From contig JBBHKE010000843.1 of NCBI GenBank assembly GCA_037447655.1, positions 124,001 through 188,000 of the forward strand: a stretch of DNA of 64,000 bases, written 5' to 3'. How positions within the stretch are numbered: position 1 is the first letter of the stretch; every line of letters starts with the position of its first letter. The notes under the pieces were generated by a model. It did no database searches. It was given only the letters and a program-made list of their open reading frames with translations, and was not told the origin of the DNA. A program made the translations under genes and the position numbers. This document shows, piece after piece, positions 23,430 to 36,362 of this stretch. Origin of the DNA: Zygnema cylindricum (lineage: Eukaryota; Streptophyta; Zygnematophyceae; Zygnematales; Zygnemataceae).

Positions 23430-25090
23430 AATTTAAAAAGGATTATTATGACATCGTGTGTCGCGGCTTGGATCTTGAATCCGTACAAATGGTAAGTGGA
23501 TGTGAGGGATGCTCCTACGGAAAATTCGAAAGCCACATCCGGTTAAAGATATTAAGAATCAATATCAAAACTCGTTGGAGCACTTACACATTGGCTAATG
23601 TGAACAAATTAAACCGAAAAACATCGGTCGGAATCGATGTAACATGGTGATCGTGGATGATTTTACCGATTATTCTTAGGTTTATCTCATTAACAAGAAA
23701 TTCGATGCTTTCGAAGAAATCAAAAGTGACATGTTATGGTGGAGAGACAATCCGATCGAAAATTGAAATCCGTGCGATAGGATAATGGGGGAGAATTTGG
23801 GATTTTTTAAGGAGATTGTGAGGAGATAGGGATTCGCCATCAATTCACCGCCCCATACTCTCCGCAACCAAATGGCATTACTGAGAGGGGAAATTGGACC
23901 TTACAAAAGATGGTACAGGAAATGATTCACTCATCCGCACGTAAATCTTTTCTATGGGGAGATGTATTTTTAACCGCAAATTACATTAAGGACCAGCGAC
24001 ATACGGTCGCTTTGGTGAAAAACATATTATGAGTTATAGCAAGGACACAAGGCAACAATTCATCATCTTATCGTGCCACGGTATACATCGACCAAGTTAA
24101 AAGTTAAAGCCAAAATTTCTCAAGGAGTTAGCCCCACAATTTTCGCTGGATATAGATCAAAGGTACTTTTTTACCGTGTGTCTGATGTGATATGCCAGAT
24201 TGTTGAAGAATTACGGAATGCAAATTTCTGCGAGGATTTGAAATTCACAATTCAAACATCGAAAGTTTAAGAAAAATAAGGATTTTCATGAAAATCAAGA
24301 AATTGAAACATTTGAAGACATAGATGAATCGAAATTTGAACAAAAAATCAATCTTCAAATCAACGTTAATAAATCGATACACTGATTAAAACAAATGTCA
24401 TGCATTAAAATCGATAATCAAAGTAATGCCTTTCACCAAATCCCTAATATCCTCAAACACTCTAGCACAAGAGATTTCTAAAACAATCAAATGTAAAAGG
24501 AAATTGAAGTTGAAAAGGAAAATGAAATTGTAATTTGAGAAAGTAATCGAGGGAAAACAAGGCGACGAAACCGGCTCGTCTATCATTTGATAAAAAACGA
24601 CGAATCATTGAATATTCACATTATTTTTTTCTTCGATTCGAAAGGATAAGATCTATTACAATCATTGCGTAATAATATAGTTGAGGACCATCAATCACAT
24701 TCAGGAGCGCAGTCATTTTAGAAATGGGAGTCTAAATGAAAGTCGACTTGGGAGAAGAAATTTAAATCCATCGCGGCAAATCATATATTTGAAGAGGTGG
24801 ACTTAAAGAACACAAAAAGAGAAATTGATGCCAAATGGGCGTTCAACACGCAAAATTAGTACTTCTAAAAAACTTTTGAAATTTATCGTGCGGCTTGTGT
24901 AAAAGGGGTGCCAACAAAAAAATGGGTTGATTACACACAAACTTATGCTTCCATAGTGAAATTTGACTCATTAAAAATTAACAATTGCAATCGCAATTGC
25001 AACTAGATAACACGTCCACCAAATGCACGTGGAAACAACATAGTTGAATGGAGAATTGGAAGAAGAGGTTTTATGAAATTTTTAAATGAC
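23430..25090 (+). pseudogene. Dead Ty1/copia pol fragment
   Basis: Heavily mutated but readable in pieces. GAG-pre-integrase-like GCEGCSYGK is at about 23500, integrase VIVDDFTDYS at about 23650, and GIRHQFTAPYSPQPNGITER at about 23830-23890. RT start DAKWAFNTQN is at about 24835, YRAACVKGVPTKKWVDYTQTYA at about 24890-24955, and VHQMHVETT*LNGELEEEVL at about 25013-25070. Internal stops and frameshifts are frequent and no LTRs are recognised. A different, older family than the array at 5665. Confidence 0.8.
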
Positions 25091-27539
25091 ACATAAGTGA
25101 CGTAAGTGTATTGGGCCTAATTTTATTACGGAAAAGTAACCATTTCCAATGTTTCTTAAAGCGAATCTCCACCAGATAAAAAATAGAGTTGTTTACTAGA
25201 TATCATACGTTTTCGTACCACATCGTACATTTTATTTTCTAATATTTTTTTTTCCTAAAAATCTATCAAAATTCTCCAATTTTGTAGGGGTAAACAATGA
25301 TCCCCCGTTGATTTTTTTCGCTTTATTGAACCACTTTGTGATTACCGACTTTACCATCTTGAAAAGAGAGGAATTTATAGAATTGTTGTACCTCGAAAAA
25401 TTCCATAAGTTCCATGATGGAACGAGCGATAGCAACCTTACACTTGGTGTAGGCCATGTGACTTTGGACAAGGTGGTGGATATCCAAAAAAAGCCACTGG
25501 AAATCTTTCCTTGAGGATATTCTCTCACACTTCTTTTACCATCCATTGACCTTTTTAGGTAGGATTTTGGGTTTTAAAACATTACAACATGGTCCATACA
25601 ATCATATCCATACAATCTCACATACAAATCTTGCATTTTAGTATGTTGGTACAAATCTCAAAATTTGTCCTCTTGTACAAATCTTTCCTCAAATTCCACG
25701 CTTGAAGAATCTTTGACGATTTTCAACAGGTGAACACAAACGTATCTGTTACCAACCGAAATAAAGTTCGTAGCACAGGATACCAAACACAACGACGGGC
25801 TTATTGTTAATAAAGGTTGTACGATAATTGGGCGGTGATATTATGAGCTTGGGTTAGCAAATTGTAGTGTTGTGGGTAAGGAGCATTTTTTTTTTTTTTA
25901 ATTGATGTATGGATTTATTAGCCCCAATATTTTGTATCGGCAAAACAAACTTTATGTTGGTTCTACGAAATTACGTGTTGTTTCGTGTTACTTTGCGTGT
26001 CCCAACGAAATGCAACGAAATGTACAATTTCGTTCACGTCACTTGTGCCAGTGGTTTGATTTTGCCACACGCGACGCACGAAACTACTGGAGCCGCTTTT
26101 GGAGGAGAAGGCGGTAAAATTCGTCGGAAATCCTTCACCACGAAACTACTTTTTGGAGTTTCGCGTTTTGAGGAGCTGCCCGTCGGGAAACTCTCCAGTG
26201 TTTTTTGCCAGGAAGGAGACAGAAGTTTGCCGCAGATAACTTTGGTTGTTAGCCTTGTAAGCTAGTTAGTGAAGGTATATAGTCTGCAGATTACTGCTGC
26301 AGAAATTAATCTTTTGAGTAAGAAATTAAAAGAGAGAGAAGAGAGGTGAAAGATGAGATGTTGTAAAAAGGTTTTTGGCCAAAAACACATATAAAACCTT
26401 TTTGGTTGAATTTTCTTTTTATCTATGAGCTTCCGCTGCGTATGAAACCTGTACATTTAATTTGTGAAGTTATTTTGTGATTATTTTTCTAAGATCCTAC
26501 AGATGTATCATTGGGATAATCAGTCAATGAATTATTGTTATAATCTACCAATATATCAGTCAAATAACTCGATAATTGTGGAACCAGTAATTATCTCAAT
26601 AGCTGTAATACACAAATAGTACACTTATATTGTTTTTTTCACAAACAAGAATGTCTATCCCTCTATCACCTACTTTGAATCCCCCCCTCCCCCCCCTCCT
26701 CCTCCCCCACCCCGTCTCCTCCCCATCCCCACACCCAACATATCAACGATATTTTTTGTTAGTCTTAAAGCAATGTATCACGACCCCTCATCGTTCAATA
26801 AACAAATAATTTTCATTATTGGATTTATGGCTGTATTAAATTACCCAATACATCACATTACCAAATTCCTTCCTTTAAAGTAAATGGACGGCAAAACGTG
26901 AGAGGGAATATCAAGAAAGGATTTCATGCGACAAGGATTTTCTATGTCAAAGGTTTTCTCTTAACTTTGGGTGGAATTTCATCTAACTTGTTTGAATTCA
27001 CATTTCCTAATCCACCAATAAGTTTTTTGTCCGTCGTCCATCACGGAGCTTAGCTTAGCTTTGGTGCAAATTTTGTACACCGCCAATTTTTGGCTACCGT
27101 TCCCCTTGAGATCAATTTTCATAAATAACAGAAAAACCCGTTGGGAAGGAGAACTCTGACGACAAACTTCGTGGGCATTAGGCCACACACTTAGAGGGTT
27201 TGGCGATAAACTTCCTAGGCACTAGGCCACACACTCAAAGGGTTTAGGTGAGAGTCTGATCCGTTGACGTTGGTCCACAAAGGGGAGGAAAGCATAAAAA
27301 ACTTGATCGCATGGACCCACGATATGCGTGTCATCCGCGATTCAATGAAATAAACTACAATGAAATGTCGTTGTTGAGGCTGGTTATGCTTCAAGGTTTG
27401 CGAAAGCAAAAAGAGGTGTCCCTAATGGATCATGTAGGCTAGTGCTAGTTGTAGACTCACTCAAGAACCCCAAAGAGGAAAGATTAGCACTAGGCCGAGA
27501 AGAAAAAACTCGAACAAAATGGAAGATTTAGTTAATAGG
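25091..27539. other. Intergenic, no gene recognised
   Basis: AT-rich sequence with small open frames of no recognised family. A C-rich simple tract lies at about 26680-26735, and a ~40-bp imperfect duplication (aggccacacactcaaagggttt) at 27180-27245. The last few hundred bases may belong to the degraded LINE that follows. Confidence 0.45.
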
Positions 27540-28740
27540 TAAAGGTACATGTCGTACTTCTCCAAACATAACATTACAATCAACTGTGTCGAAGGCGTTA
27601 ACGATATCCACTCGTAGGACCACCTCGTCCGGAGGAAGATTCAAAACAACGCGCAAGCCATGGATAACCGCCTCACATCCCTATTCATGACATCACCATA
27701 TTGATTCATCGAAAAATGGTCATGAAATTTTCCTTAGAGTTGGATGCAAATAGTGCAAGTTACCAAGCGATAAAACTCTTCACTGATAACCATTTGACGA
27801 ATTCCCCAAACAAGCTTAGAAACAACCACAAGTCAAGCACTAGAAAGAAAAGGGATTACAATGTGGGGAATGTGTCTACAAGCCATCTCGGACGCTACTT
27901 TAATCAAGAGGTCGAATTAGATAGGGTATCAAGAGGAAATATATCTCGAAGTAGTTCGTAAACCATCAGTGAGGGATTGCCCAACAAAAGGTGAGGGGTA
28001 TTGATAATGGCCTTTGACAGGCTTCACCCTCAAAATCAAACGTTTCAAGAGGACCATGCCATTTTACAAAGGAGAGGATATCATCAGGTGTCGGAGGTTG
28101 CAACAAACGTAAAGTTTCAACCGTAACCTTCGCAGGTGGAGAGGGCGTGAAAGGTCGAAGTGCTCGGGCAGCATGCAGAAATTCACTCGAAAGACAAAAA
28201 GAGGACACTCCGTTGCAATTTAGCAGAGGAGCTTTGTGTAGGGGCCCGACGTGGAGAAGGTGAGATAGAAAGACCGATTATTTGATCCCTATGATCCTAT
28301 TGCAAAGATTGCCAATCGCCGCCCAAAGTGTGTTGACACCGAGCCTCAATCTCAAGAGCTTCACTAGCTTCCCATTAGGGTTGCAAAACTATAACCCAAA
28401 ACAGGAAAATGAATAAACGGTGGCATGCTACTTAATTGGTAATATAGTCAGCCAACAAATCTAAAAGAAGTCAAGAATTTGTTTGGGAAACTTCTCGCTG
28501 TTGATTGGGGATACGAGTGTATAAACGAGGATGCGCGTCGCCCAAGTGATAGCACCCAAGAACTTCAAGGCGTCTAACGAATTTCCAGTCAAACAGAGAT
28601 GGTTGACGACGAATAGGAAGGGGCGTAGGGTGTTTAGGAGGAAGAGGTGGAATGTTGGCCTTGGTCTCCGTGCAACTTTCAAATGTTTTGTGACACTCGT
28701 CCTTGCAACACAATTCCCCTTTAAATATTAGTGTCAATAC
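27540..28740 (-). pseudogene. Dead non-LTR (LINE-like) reverse transcriptase
   Basis: On the minus strand, from high to low coordinates: an N-terminal stretch FDWKFVRRLEVLGCYHLGDA near 28600, AARALRPF...PPAKVTVETL near 28130, and an RT block FLSSA*LVVV...GIRQMVISEEFYRL near 27790-27850. Then GCEAVIHGLR...LPPDEVVLRVDIVNAFDTVD lies near 27580-27690. The VDIVNAFDTVD motif matches RT motif A of non-LTR elements. Many stops and frameshifts. No poly(A) tail or boundaries identified. Confidence 0.7.
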
Positions 28741-29033
28741 TGAATATTGAGTATGCTAAATTATGACTGCAAACATGCCTCATTATCCACCTGTTTTAAG
28801 ACTATGTTATGAGTTTTTGTCAAAAAAACCCTCAATTTAGTGTTACCAACTCTAATACGAATGAGAAGCACACCGCATATCATTATTAGTGATAATGTTT
28901 CTTTCGACACTTCAAACATCTTTTCCGGTGCACATGTGTCCAATCATCGTTTGGAGATTAGCAATCGAACGGTGAGAGTCTCTGCAGTCAATCTCAACCG
29001 CGGACAACAATAATCGCGCGTAAAAAAAATCTT
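28711..29033. repeat. Dispersed repeat R1, copy 1
   Basis: Shares aatattgagtatgctaaatt, atgagaagcacaccgcatat and acttcaaacatcttttccgg with copies at 30246-30893 and 41041-41296. Non-coding. Confidence 0.75.
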
Positions 29034-29770
29034 GCGGCCTCTTCTCCATCAGGCTCTTAAAGTAATCGACAGATCGTTTTGGTAATAATATTTCGTTCAC
29101 TTCCATCAGGTCGTCAACAAGAATCATCTCGCATGCTTTCTTTGATTGGATGCATGTAGGTTCTTATCTTGACGGTGGCGGTCAAAATTCCAAAGCGCAC
29201 ATCTGAATTGGTATCCGCATGCGGCCGCGAAAACTAAATTACGTGAATGTACAATTTGTACGTTCGTGTTTTGTTCTTTTTATCGTTGTTTTGTCGTTCG
29301 TTTTTCGTCGTGCGGCCGCAAATTCCGTATATCAACGGATGGCGGAGGAGACGTCGTGGCACATTTTTCGACAAATATTTTCTCATGGTTTTCCTTAGGA
29401 TTTGATTCCCGCCTGTCCGAAGGCTCGTGGCATATGTTCGAAGGCGCGTGGCGTATGCCACATGTAGGGCTTCTATCCTAGATCGCACGTGACCATTCCA
29501 CGCGTTAAAATTTTACACGTCCAGTGTCTAGCTATTGGGAGGAGACTAGCGAGACACTGGATAAAATGATCGCTTGCTTTGAAAACGCATTATTGGACGG
29601 TCGACGTTGTCGCCCAAAAGTTTGGTGTATCTCGACGAATCTACAATAATCATGTTTTATATATAAAAAAATAAAACAGTACGGCCATGTACGAAAATGA
29701 GCTGGACCTGTACGAAAATGTACTTTTTCCAGTAATGAACCTCATTTTTCGCCCGATGGAGGTTCACCCT
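29034..29770. mobile_element. Non-coding TIR element F1, copy 1
   Basis: The left end carries cctcttctccatcaggc. The right end is cgcccgatggaggttcaccc, the inverse of AGGGTGAACCTCCATC. ~737 bp, homologous to 30894-31624 and 57175-58009. No coding capacity. Confidence 0.72.
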
Positions 29771-29771
29771 A

Positions 29772-30245
29772 AGGGTGGGCTTCCATTGGGCGTCTCAGTA
29801 ATTGTACTGAAAATTTTACTGGAGGGAGTGCCTTCCATTAGGTCGCGTCAGTAAACCACTATTTTTTTGCGTGGCTCATGCTGGTTGGTAGCACGTAGGT
29901 TAATATTAGATGCTTAAAATCTTGAAAGAATCTTAGATTGTAACGTAATATCTGTACCAGCGGAGGAAATATCTGTATCAGCGGAGGTAATTAATGCCTT
30001 GTACAGAGGCCATTAAATGTACTACCCAAAAATTCAAAACGCAACGACAAAAAGGCGGCGGCAAACTTTGACGGTGGGAGCGTGACGGGATAATTTTTGC
30101 GGATTCGCAGCCACCCTGGCGGAAGGCACGTGGCCCTTGCGACGTGTACGCACATATGCGCGCGCTCCTCGTGGATTTTTTTGTCCTTTTCCACGCGGCT
30201 TATTTTTACACGTCGTGTATTCGAGAACTGTCCTCCCTGTGCACG
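29772..30245. mobile_element. Non-coding TIR element F2, 5' part
   Basis: Starts agggtgggcttccattgggc directly after F1. Homologous to the complete F2 at 39850-40545 (cagtaattgtac..., aaaggcggcggcaaactttg, ccaccctggcggaaggcac). Its right end is missing where R1 copy 2 begins. Confidence 0.7.
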
Positions 30246-30893
30246 CGCAATTCCCCTTGAAATATTAGTGTCAATACTGAATATTGAGTATGCTAAATTC
30301 TGACTGCAAACATGCCTCATTATCCACCTGTTTTAAGCCTATGTTATGAGTTTTTGTTAAAAAAACCCTCAATTTAGTGTTACCAACTCTAATATGAATG
30401 AGAAGCATATCGCATATCATTATTAGTGTTAATGTTTCTTTCGACACTTCAAACATCTTTTTCGGTGCACACGTGTCCAATCATCGTTTGGAGATTCGCA
30501 ATCGGACGGTGATAGTCTCTGCTTCAGTCTCAACCGTCAGATCAACAATACGAATCGTGCTAACCATAGTTCAAAAGTAGGCGTTTTTATGGTAGGCATT
30601 TGGTCGGCGCTTTTATCATAAGTTGTGTTATGGGATTTTCATGTGATATTCTTAGATCGGTACTTTGATCAGCGGCCGCCGATCATCTGAATCTGACGGT
30701 GTAAATATAATTATTTGGTCCGAATGTGTTGACTGGTCCAATTTTTGTCCGAATGTTTTAATTGGTCCGAATAGGTCCGAATACAATATGGGTCTTAAGG
30801 TCATATTGTATGTTTTGTATACAATAGGCATATTGTATGGGCCTACTTTCACCTACTTTTGAACTATGGTGCTAACGTAAAAAAAATCCTTTA
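30246..30893. repeat. Dispersed repeat R1, copy 2 (interrupted)
   Basis: Homologous to 28711-29033. It is split by the 304-bp MITE at 30565, and resumes with gtaaaaaaaatcc after it. Confidence 0.75.
30565..30868. mobile_element. hAT-like MITE with perfect 8-bp target duplication
   Basis: Terminal inverted repeats CATAGTTCAAAAGTAGG / CCTACTTTTGAACTATG bound a 304-bp non-coding element. It is flanked on both sides by GTGCTAAC (30557-30564 and 30869-30876). R1 copies at 28711 and 41041 show the site without the element, which confirms the boundaries. An 8-bp duplication is the hAT signature. Confidence 0.92.
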
Positions 30894-31624
30894 AGGCCTC
30901 TTCTCCAACAGGCTCCTACAATAATCGTACGGACACGTTTACTGGCAGTAATATTTCGTTCACTTCTACATCAAGGAATCTATAGCGTATGTGCTTCCTT
31001 TCGATTTTATGCACGAAGGTTCCTGTTCTGACGACGAGCATATCAAAGATTCCAAAAGCACAATATCTGAATTCGTATCCGTACAGATAGCAGCAAATTA
31101 AATTACGTGAATGTACCATTTGTACGTTCGTGTTTTGTCCTTTTTATCGTTATTTTGTCGTTCGTTTTCCGTCGTGCCGCCGCTAATTCCGGATGTCAAC
31201 GGATGGTGGAGGAGGCGTCACGGCACATTCTTCGACAAAGATTTTCCCGTGGTTTTCCTTAGGATTTCATTCCCACCTGTCCGAAGGCGCGTGGCATATA
31301 TCTGAAGGCGCGTGGCGTATGCCACATGTAGGGTTTCTATCTTGGATCGCACGTGACCATTCCACGCGTTAAAATTTTACACGTCCAGTGTCCAGCTAGA
31401 GGGAGGAGATTAGCGAGACACTGGATAAAGAGACCGCTTGCTTCGAAAACACATAATCGGACGGTCGACGTTGTCGCCCAAAAGTTTGGAGAATCTTGAT
31501 GAATCTCCGGTAATCATGTTTTATAAAACAAAAAAAAAAACAGTACGAAAATGAGCTGGACCTGTACGAAAATGTACTTTTTCTAGTAATGAACCTCAGT
31601 TTTCGCCCGATGGAGGTTCACCCT
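30894..31624. mobile_element. Non-coding TIR element F1, copy 2
   Basis: Homologous along its length to 29034-29770 (for example cgcgtggcgtatgccacatg and ggatcgcacgtgaccattcc). It ends cgcccgatggaggttcaccc at the border of the segmental duplication. The other duplicate (41297) lacks it, so it inserted at this border afterwards or is part of the breakpoint. Confidence 0.72.
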
Positions 31625-32214
31625 AAGTGGCGAAAGAAAACTAGAAAAGTCAATACAGGTGTAACTTTTGCCGTTTTTTCGTGTCAACATCGCAGAGTCC
31701 ACGTGGCATTTTTGGGTTGCCAAGTCAGACGCTTTTTAGAACATTATGCGTACGTGGCATGCATGGTAAGATACTCCTCTCTATTTTTTGTTTCCGTTTG
31801 TTTTTTTTACTCTCCTTCATGTTTTTTCAATTCAAAATTTGGACAAATTGCGTCTTTGAAAATTTGAAAACCTGTGTTTCTCCTTTTAATTTTACAAATT
31901 TTCAATTTTATTTTTTGACGTCCATTTCTTTTTTCGGCTAAATAATCTCTATTCAGATTCAACAGTTTGTAAATTTTAGCTATCTTTAGTCTGTTTCTCT
32001 TCAAAAAAATTATTCAAAAAGTGTATTTTATTCCCTTTAATTGTCAATAATACAATCGAGTCGATTTCTTATTTTGCTTTTTTACATCTTTTTCCTTTCT
32101 TTTGGCAAAATATGTGATTTTTTTTTTAACCGAAACTTTACCAAAAACACCAAACTTTACCGAAATTCTGAATTTTACTTGTTTCAATTTTCTATCAAAA
32201 CCTCTTAAATTTTG

Positions 32215-32365
32215 TAAGAAAAACCCAAGAAAAGCCAAAAAAAGTCAAAAAAAGTCAAAAAAACCCAAAAAAAACCCAAAAAAAACCCAAAAAAAAACCC
32301 AAAAAAAAACCCAAAAAAAAACCCAAAAAAAAACCCAAAAAAAAAACCCAAAAAAAAAAACCCAA
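32215..32365 (+). repeat. (A6-10 CCC)n tract upstream of the small gene
   Basis: A run of cccaaaaaaa units ends directly at the ATG. A shorter counterpart lies at 41915-42033 in the duplicate, and a similar tcccaaaaaaa run lies in the ALOG intron at 17775-17850. Probably 5' UTR or promoter. Confidence 0.8.
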
Positions 32366-34160
32366 ATGGGCTGGACTTTGTGGATTACCAATTCTATCCT
32401 CGGCCTTTTGGGTGTCCCTAGAAACTTCACGGAAGCTGCCTTGAAATACTTAGGCATTTCCTCTCTCTCTGTCACTGGCATTTTGGCGTTTTTGGGCCTC
32501 CCAACCTTACCTGTGTGGTGGTTTTTGTGGATAATATTGCCCACTCTCAAGGTGGCCAAATGGGTATTAACGCAATATGGGTATTGGCCGCCGGAGTTTC
32601 TGAGGAAGGACAAGGGGAGACAACCGGATAAGGTGTGGATTTGCAACTCTAATAGGGAGGGAGGGAGGGGGAGAGGGAGGGGGAGAGGGAGGGGGAGGGG
32701 GAGGGAGGGGGAGGGAGGGAGGGGGAGGGAGGGAGGGGGAGGGGGAGAGGGAGGGAGGGGGAGAGGGAGGGAGGGGGAGAGGGAGGGAGGGGGAGGGAGG
32801 GAGGGAGGGAGGGGGAGGGGAAGGGGGAGGGAGGGAGGGAGGGAGGGGGAGAGGGAGGGAGGGAGGGAGGGGGAGAGGGAGGGAGGGAGAGAGGGAGGGA
32901 GGGGGGAGGGGAAGAGGGAGGGAGGGGGAGGGAGGGAGGGGGAGGAGGGAGAGAGGGAGGGAGGGGGAGGGGAAGAGGGAGGGAGGGGGAGGGAGGGAGG
33001 GGGAGAGGGAGGGAGGGAGGGATGGAGGGAGGGGGAGAGGGAGAGGGAGAGAGTGGTTTGTTGTGTTTGTGGTTGGAAATTTTGTGATTGCAATTGTGAC
33101 AGGCGAGTCGGCGATAATTTTAATACTTAATTATTTATTCTATACTATGCTATAATACTTCATAATTATTATATACCGTGCTATATTATTTGTTATTATG
33201 ATCACTCAATTACAACTTATTGCGTATAACTTGTAGCTTATAACTCATTACTTATTTAGTGTGGAAGTACTTATAAAGTATTTATTTGTTGCAATTCGTA
33301 CGTTATTTAACCATTGGATAGATACACGCTATCTATGTTTGTTTATTATACTTCTGTGAGGGGGAGGGGGGGAGGGGAGGGGGAAGGGGGGAGGTGATGG
33401 GGAGGGGGAGGGGGTACGGGGAGGGAGAGGGGGGTGGGGGAGTGGAGGAGGGGGGTTATTAATGTTGTTCCATGAATGAAAATGTACGATTGTTTTTATT
33501 AAATTAGTAAATGTTTTAGCATTTCTTATTTAATTTGTAAAAGAAGATGTATAAGTGTCTTATGGTCGCAAACGTGATTGTGTGATTATCACCTTATTAG
33601 ACTTGATCCTGAACGCATCTTCCCTTGTCCTTTTTTTGAAATCATCTTGATCTCTCACAATCGGATAAGGTGTGGATTTGAAACTCTAATCTAGAGGGAG
33701 GGGGAGAGGGAGGGAGGGGGGGAGGGAGAGGGAGTAAGGGAGAGAAGGAGAGGGAGGAGGCGGTGTATCTTGAGTTAATTTACACTGCCCAGCGTTATTA
33801 GAGTTGATGACTTTTCTTCAAATAGAGGTATCTTTGTCTTATCTATGTCTTTCTCCAAACTCGCTTGGTTTTCAGTCAACTTGGTTTACCGTCGCGCTTT
33901 TTAATAAAGTCAGCCATGTTTTCAGTCAGCTTTGAAGTACAAATGTGGCGATAATCGTACGGTCACTTAGTCTACTTTCAAGCTTTGTTCCCGGTTGCCT
34001 CACAATCTTGCGTCTTTCTGTTTATTCAGGTCCCACCTTTACTTATTCAAGTTGTTGTTTTTTTGTCCTCTTGTAGGAAGAGAAAGGAAGCGATACGGAT
34101 GCGAAAACCTCCTCGGAGGAGAAAACGGAGAATCCTGATGACAAATTTAAGAGTGATTGA
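32366..34160 (+). CDS. Unrecognised two-exon gene, small hydrophobic protein, copy A
   Basis: Proposed exons are 32366-32632 and 34077-34160. The first starts MGWTLWITNSILG, has a long hydrophobic part at residues ~34-62 (GILAFLGLP, VWWFLWIILP) and ends at AAG|gtgtgg. The second follows ttttgtcctcttgtag and encodes EEKGSDTDAKTSSEEK ending FKSD and a stop. Both junctions are phase 0, giving 117 residues: one or two membrane segments plus a hydrophilic Lys/Glu/Asp tail. The same exons, phases and lengths occur in the duplicate at 42034. The intron (1444 bp) holds the purine-rich arrays. The exon-1 copies differ at about 12 sites, roughly nine changing the protein, so no strong purifying selection is visible between them. 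I do not recognise the family; a membrane role is inference. Convergent with the DET1 end. Confidence 0.55.
32656..33055 (+). repeat. (GGGA/GA)n polypurine array, ~400 bp
   Basis: Almost pure purine on the + strand, with GGGAGGGAGGGAGGG runs, inside the proposed intron of copy A. Related shorter tracts lie at 33358-33455 and 33694-33768. Open frames through it, on both strands, are composition artefacts. Confidence 0.95.
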
Positions 34161-36362
34161 TTGCTGGACCACAAACAACCATGTTTAGTATCACGAAGAT
34201 AAAAAAAAAAACGAACCCCGATGGTTCTCATTTGCAAGTTACGTTCTAACAAATGTTAATTCCCATCAATGAACCATCGAAATCGGCAACATGAGACGTG
34301 GAAAAATAGTTATCTTTCGACCATTGTATATAGTTGCCAAGAGGTCATGTAACAAGTTATATGTACGTGAGAACGTGAGTATATCATGTGAAATACATCG
34401 GAACTAAGCGTCAAACTGTTTCAATTTGAGGCCGATATCTGGCTCTAAAGTTCCGACCGGAAAACTTTTTCACGCGGTGTATGTTTTTTTGAAAAATGGG
34501 GGAGACTGCCGACATGCAGAACCAGAAGGTAGAAGGTTTTTGGATATCAATGGACACTATCCTCGGTAATATTTAGCAGGAATAAATTTGCTGATGTATT
34601 AGCTCAAGTATTAAACCAGGTGGTCGAGTTTCTGAAAGATTCATTCACTTCAATCTTGTATCACTTTTTTCTTTTGGTGGTTTTGCAGTGAAGATTTTGC
34701 AAATAATAATTACCTTTTCTAAAGTTACCTGATAATTTTTTTCTTATGTTGTCGGTAATTGGAGTTTTATACTTTTTCAATGTCCTTCATGTGATACACG
34801 CATGTCACTACACAATTTGGTCATTCGCGTTGTGATGTATTTGAGGTTTTCCCAGTATACAAAAATTTGACGAATGTGGGTATGTACATTTCTGTATGAT
34901 GATGCTTGGTACTTTGATGTTTCATGTTCAAATAAACCAATGGTTCTTTAAAATTTAGTTTCAACCGGCTTATCACTTCTTGCAGAATTTTGCAAGAAGT
35001 CGCATTAAAAACAGTGTAAAAACAGTGTGACATTCAGAATCCAATTGTTTCAGTTCCTCTGTCCACAATCATGTGTGTCCGCATTTCACACGATATTCTA
35101 ATCTAATACTAAAGATAGAAAAAAAAAACGCACCCAAAATGTGATCAGCCGTAATATGAGTTCCATACAATATGGCTGCCCATCATATTATATTTTTATT
35201 CGTGGAGACCAAGCACTATCAAGAACATTCAACAAACAGTAGTTCCATCTATCCTATAATTTCCGCACAATTAACTTTTTATACAACTATCCTATGCAAA
35301 AATTCACAGTATACAGTGAACCATGAAGAATAAGCCTCAATAAAAAAGCGCGATGGTAGGCGACCTGAGGACATGTAAACAAAAGAAAGAAAAGCCAAAA
35401 AACACACAAGCAAACAATCAAAAAATTAAAACATTGCAAAGGTAACTGTGCGAAGGAAACCGTGAATCATACTTACGGAGCACAGAATAATGCTTGTCTC
35501 AAAAATAGAACCTGATCATAAACCTTTCTTTTTAATGCGCTGACTAGCAGGTCAGATACAGAAACAACTCCATTTGTTTTCACACAAAAACATTTTTGAA
35601 TCCACCACATTTTGAGACAATTTCTTGAAAAAAAATGCATGTAACTCGACCAAACTACAAATAGTGACCAAGATTTTATTAAAAAGCGCGATGGTAAACC
35701 ATCTGAATCCATGGGTACAAAAAAGAACGGCAATGCCAAAAACTGAAAATTTACATGTGGAGGGAAACAAACAAAAAGAAAAAGCAAGGCAAAAGAAACG
35801 AACACACAGAAAAGTGAGAGGTAAAAGAAAGACACCCAAAGAAGCCAAACTACAAAAGAACAAAGAGGACAAGAAAAGGATCCTCGATATCAGTAATCTC
35901 TTGATTATACATGAGAGTAGCCACAAATAAAATTTCCATGAAATTTCCTTAAAATAGGAATGCCATTATCAACAAATTAATGCTGTAAAAGAAACAACGG
36001 TATAAACTCGTTGGCAAAAGCGTTACCGCATATAAATTTCATAATGTCACACACAAAATAAAAAGAACAAATTAAAACAAACTTTAAAAAAATCTTATTT
36101 CATACATTTAAAAAGGTACCTATATAATCATGTTACATTGCCTTTAATCATCGAATTCATCCGAAGCCTGAACGGAAACGGTTTCTTTGAACTATTTTTT
36201 CTGTCGTTCCTGGGGACTTCGAGCTACACCTCAGGATCTAAAGTATAAACATCTTAAAATAGTTCAAATTCATATAAAGTTCCTAGACCCAATGACCGAT
36301 CCAATGGCCTAGGAAACACTAAAAACTTCTCCTGTTGATTTACCGAAACCGCATAGGTCGGA
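34161..36362. other. Shared 3' region between small gene and DET1 fragment
   Basis: Non-coding, conserved with 42976-45051. Apparent frames at about 35625-35930 do not stay open in the duplicate because of indels, so I read it as 3' UTR/intergenic DNA. Confidence 0.6.

Noticed and set aside
32215-32365. (CCCAAAAAA)n tract as interstitial telomere
   Set aside because: The unit does not match CCCTAAA or CCCTAA, and unit length is irregular; simple A-rich expansion is enough.
33985-34188. 67-codon frame identical in both segmental duplicates (also 42800-43003)
   Set aside because: It reads across a strong 3' splice site; the alternative frame after the AG gives the acidic tail of the two-exon gene. 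Identity reflects recent duplication.
35625-35930. 101-codon Lys-rich frame, with a partner at 44173-44514
   Set aside because: The duplicate copies diverge by frameshifts, so it is not maintained as coding sequence.
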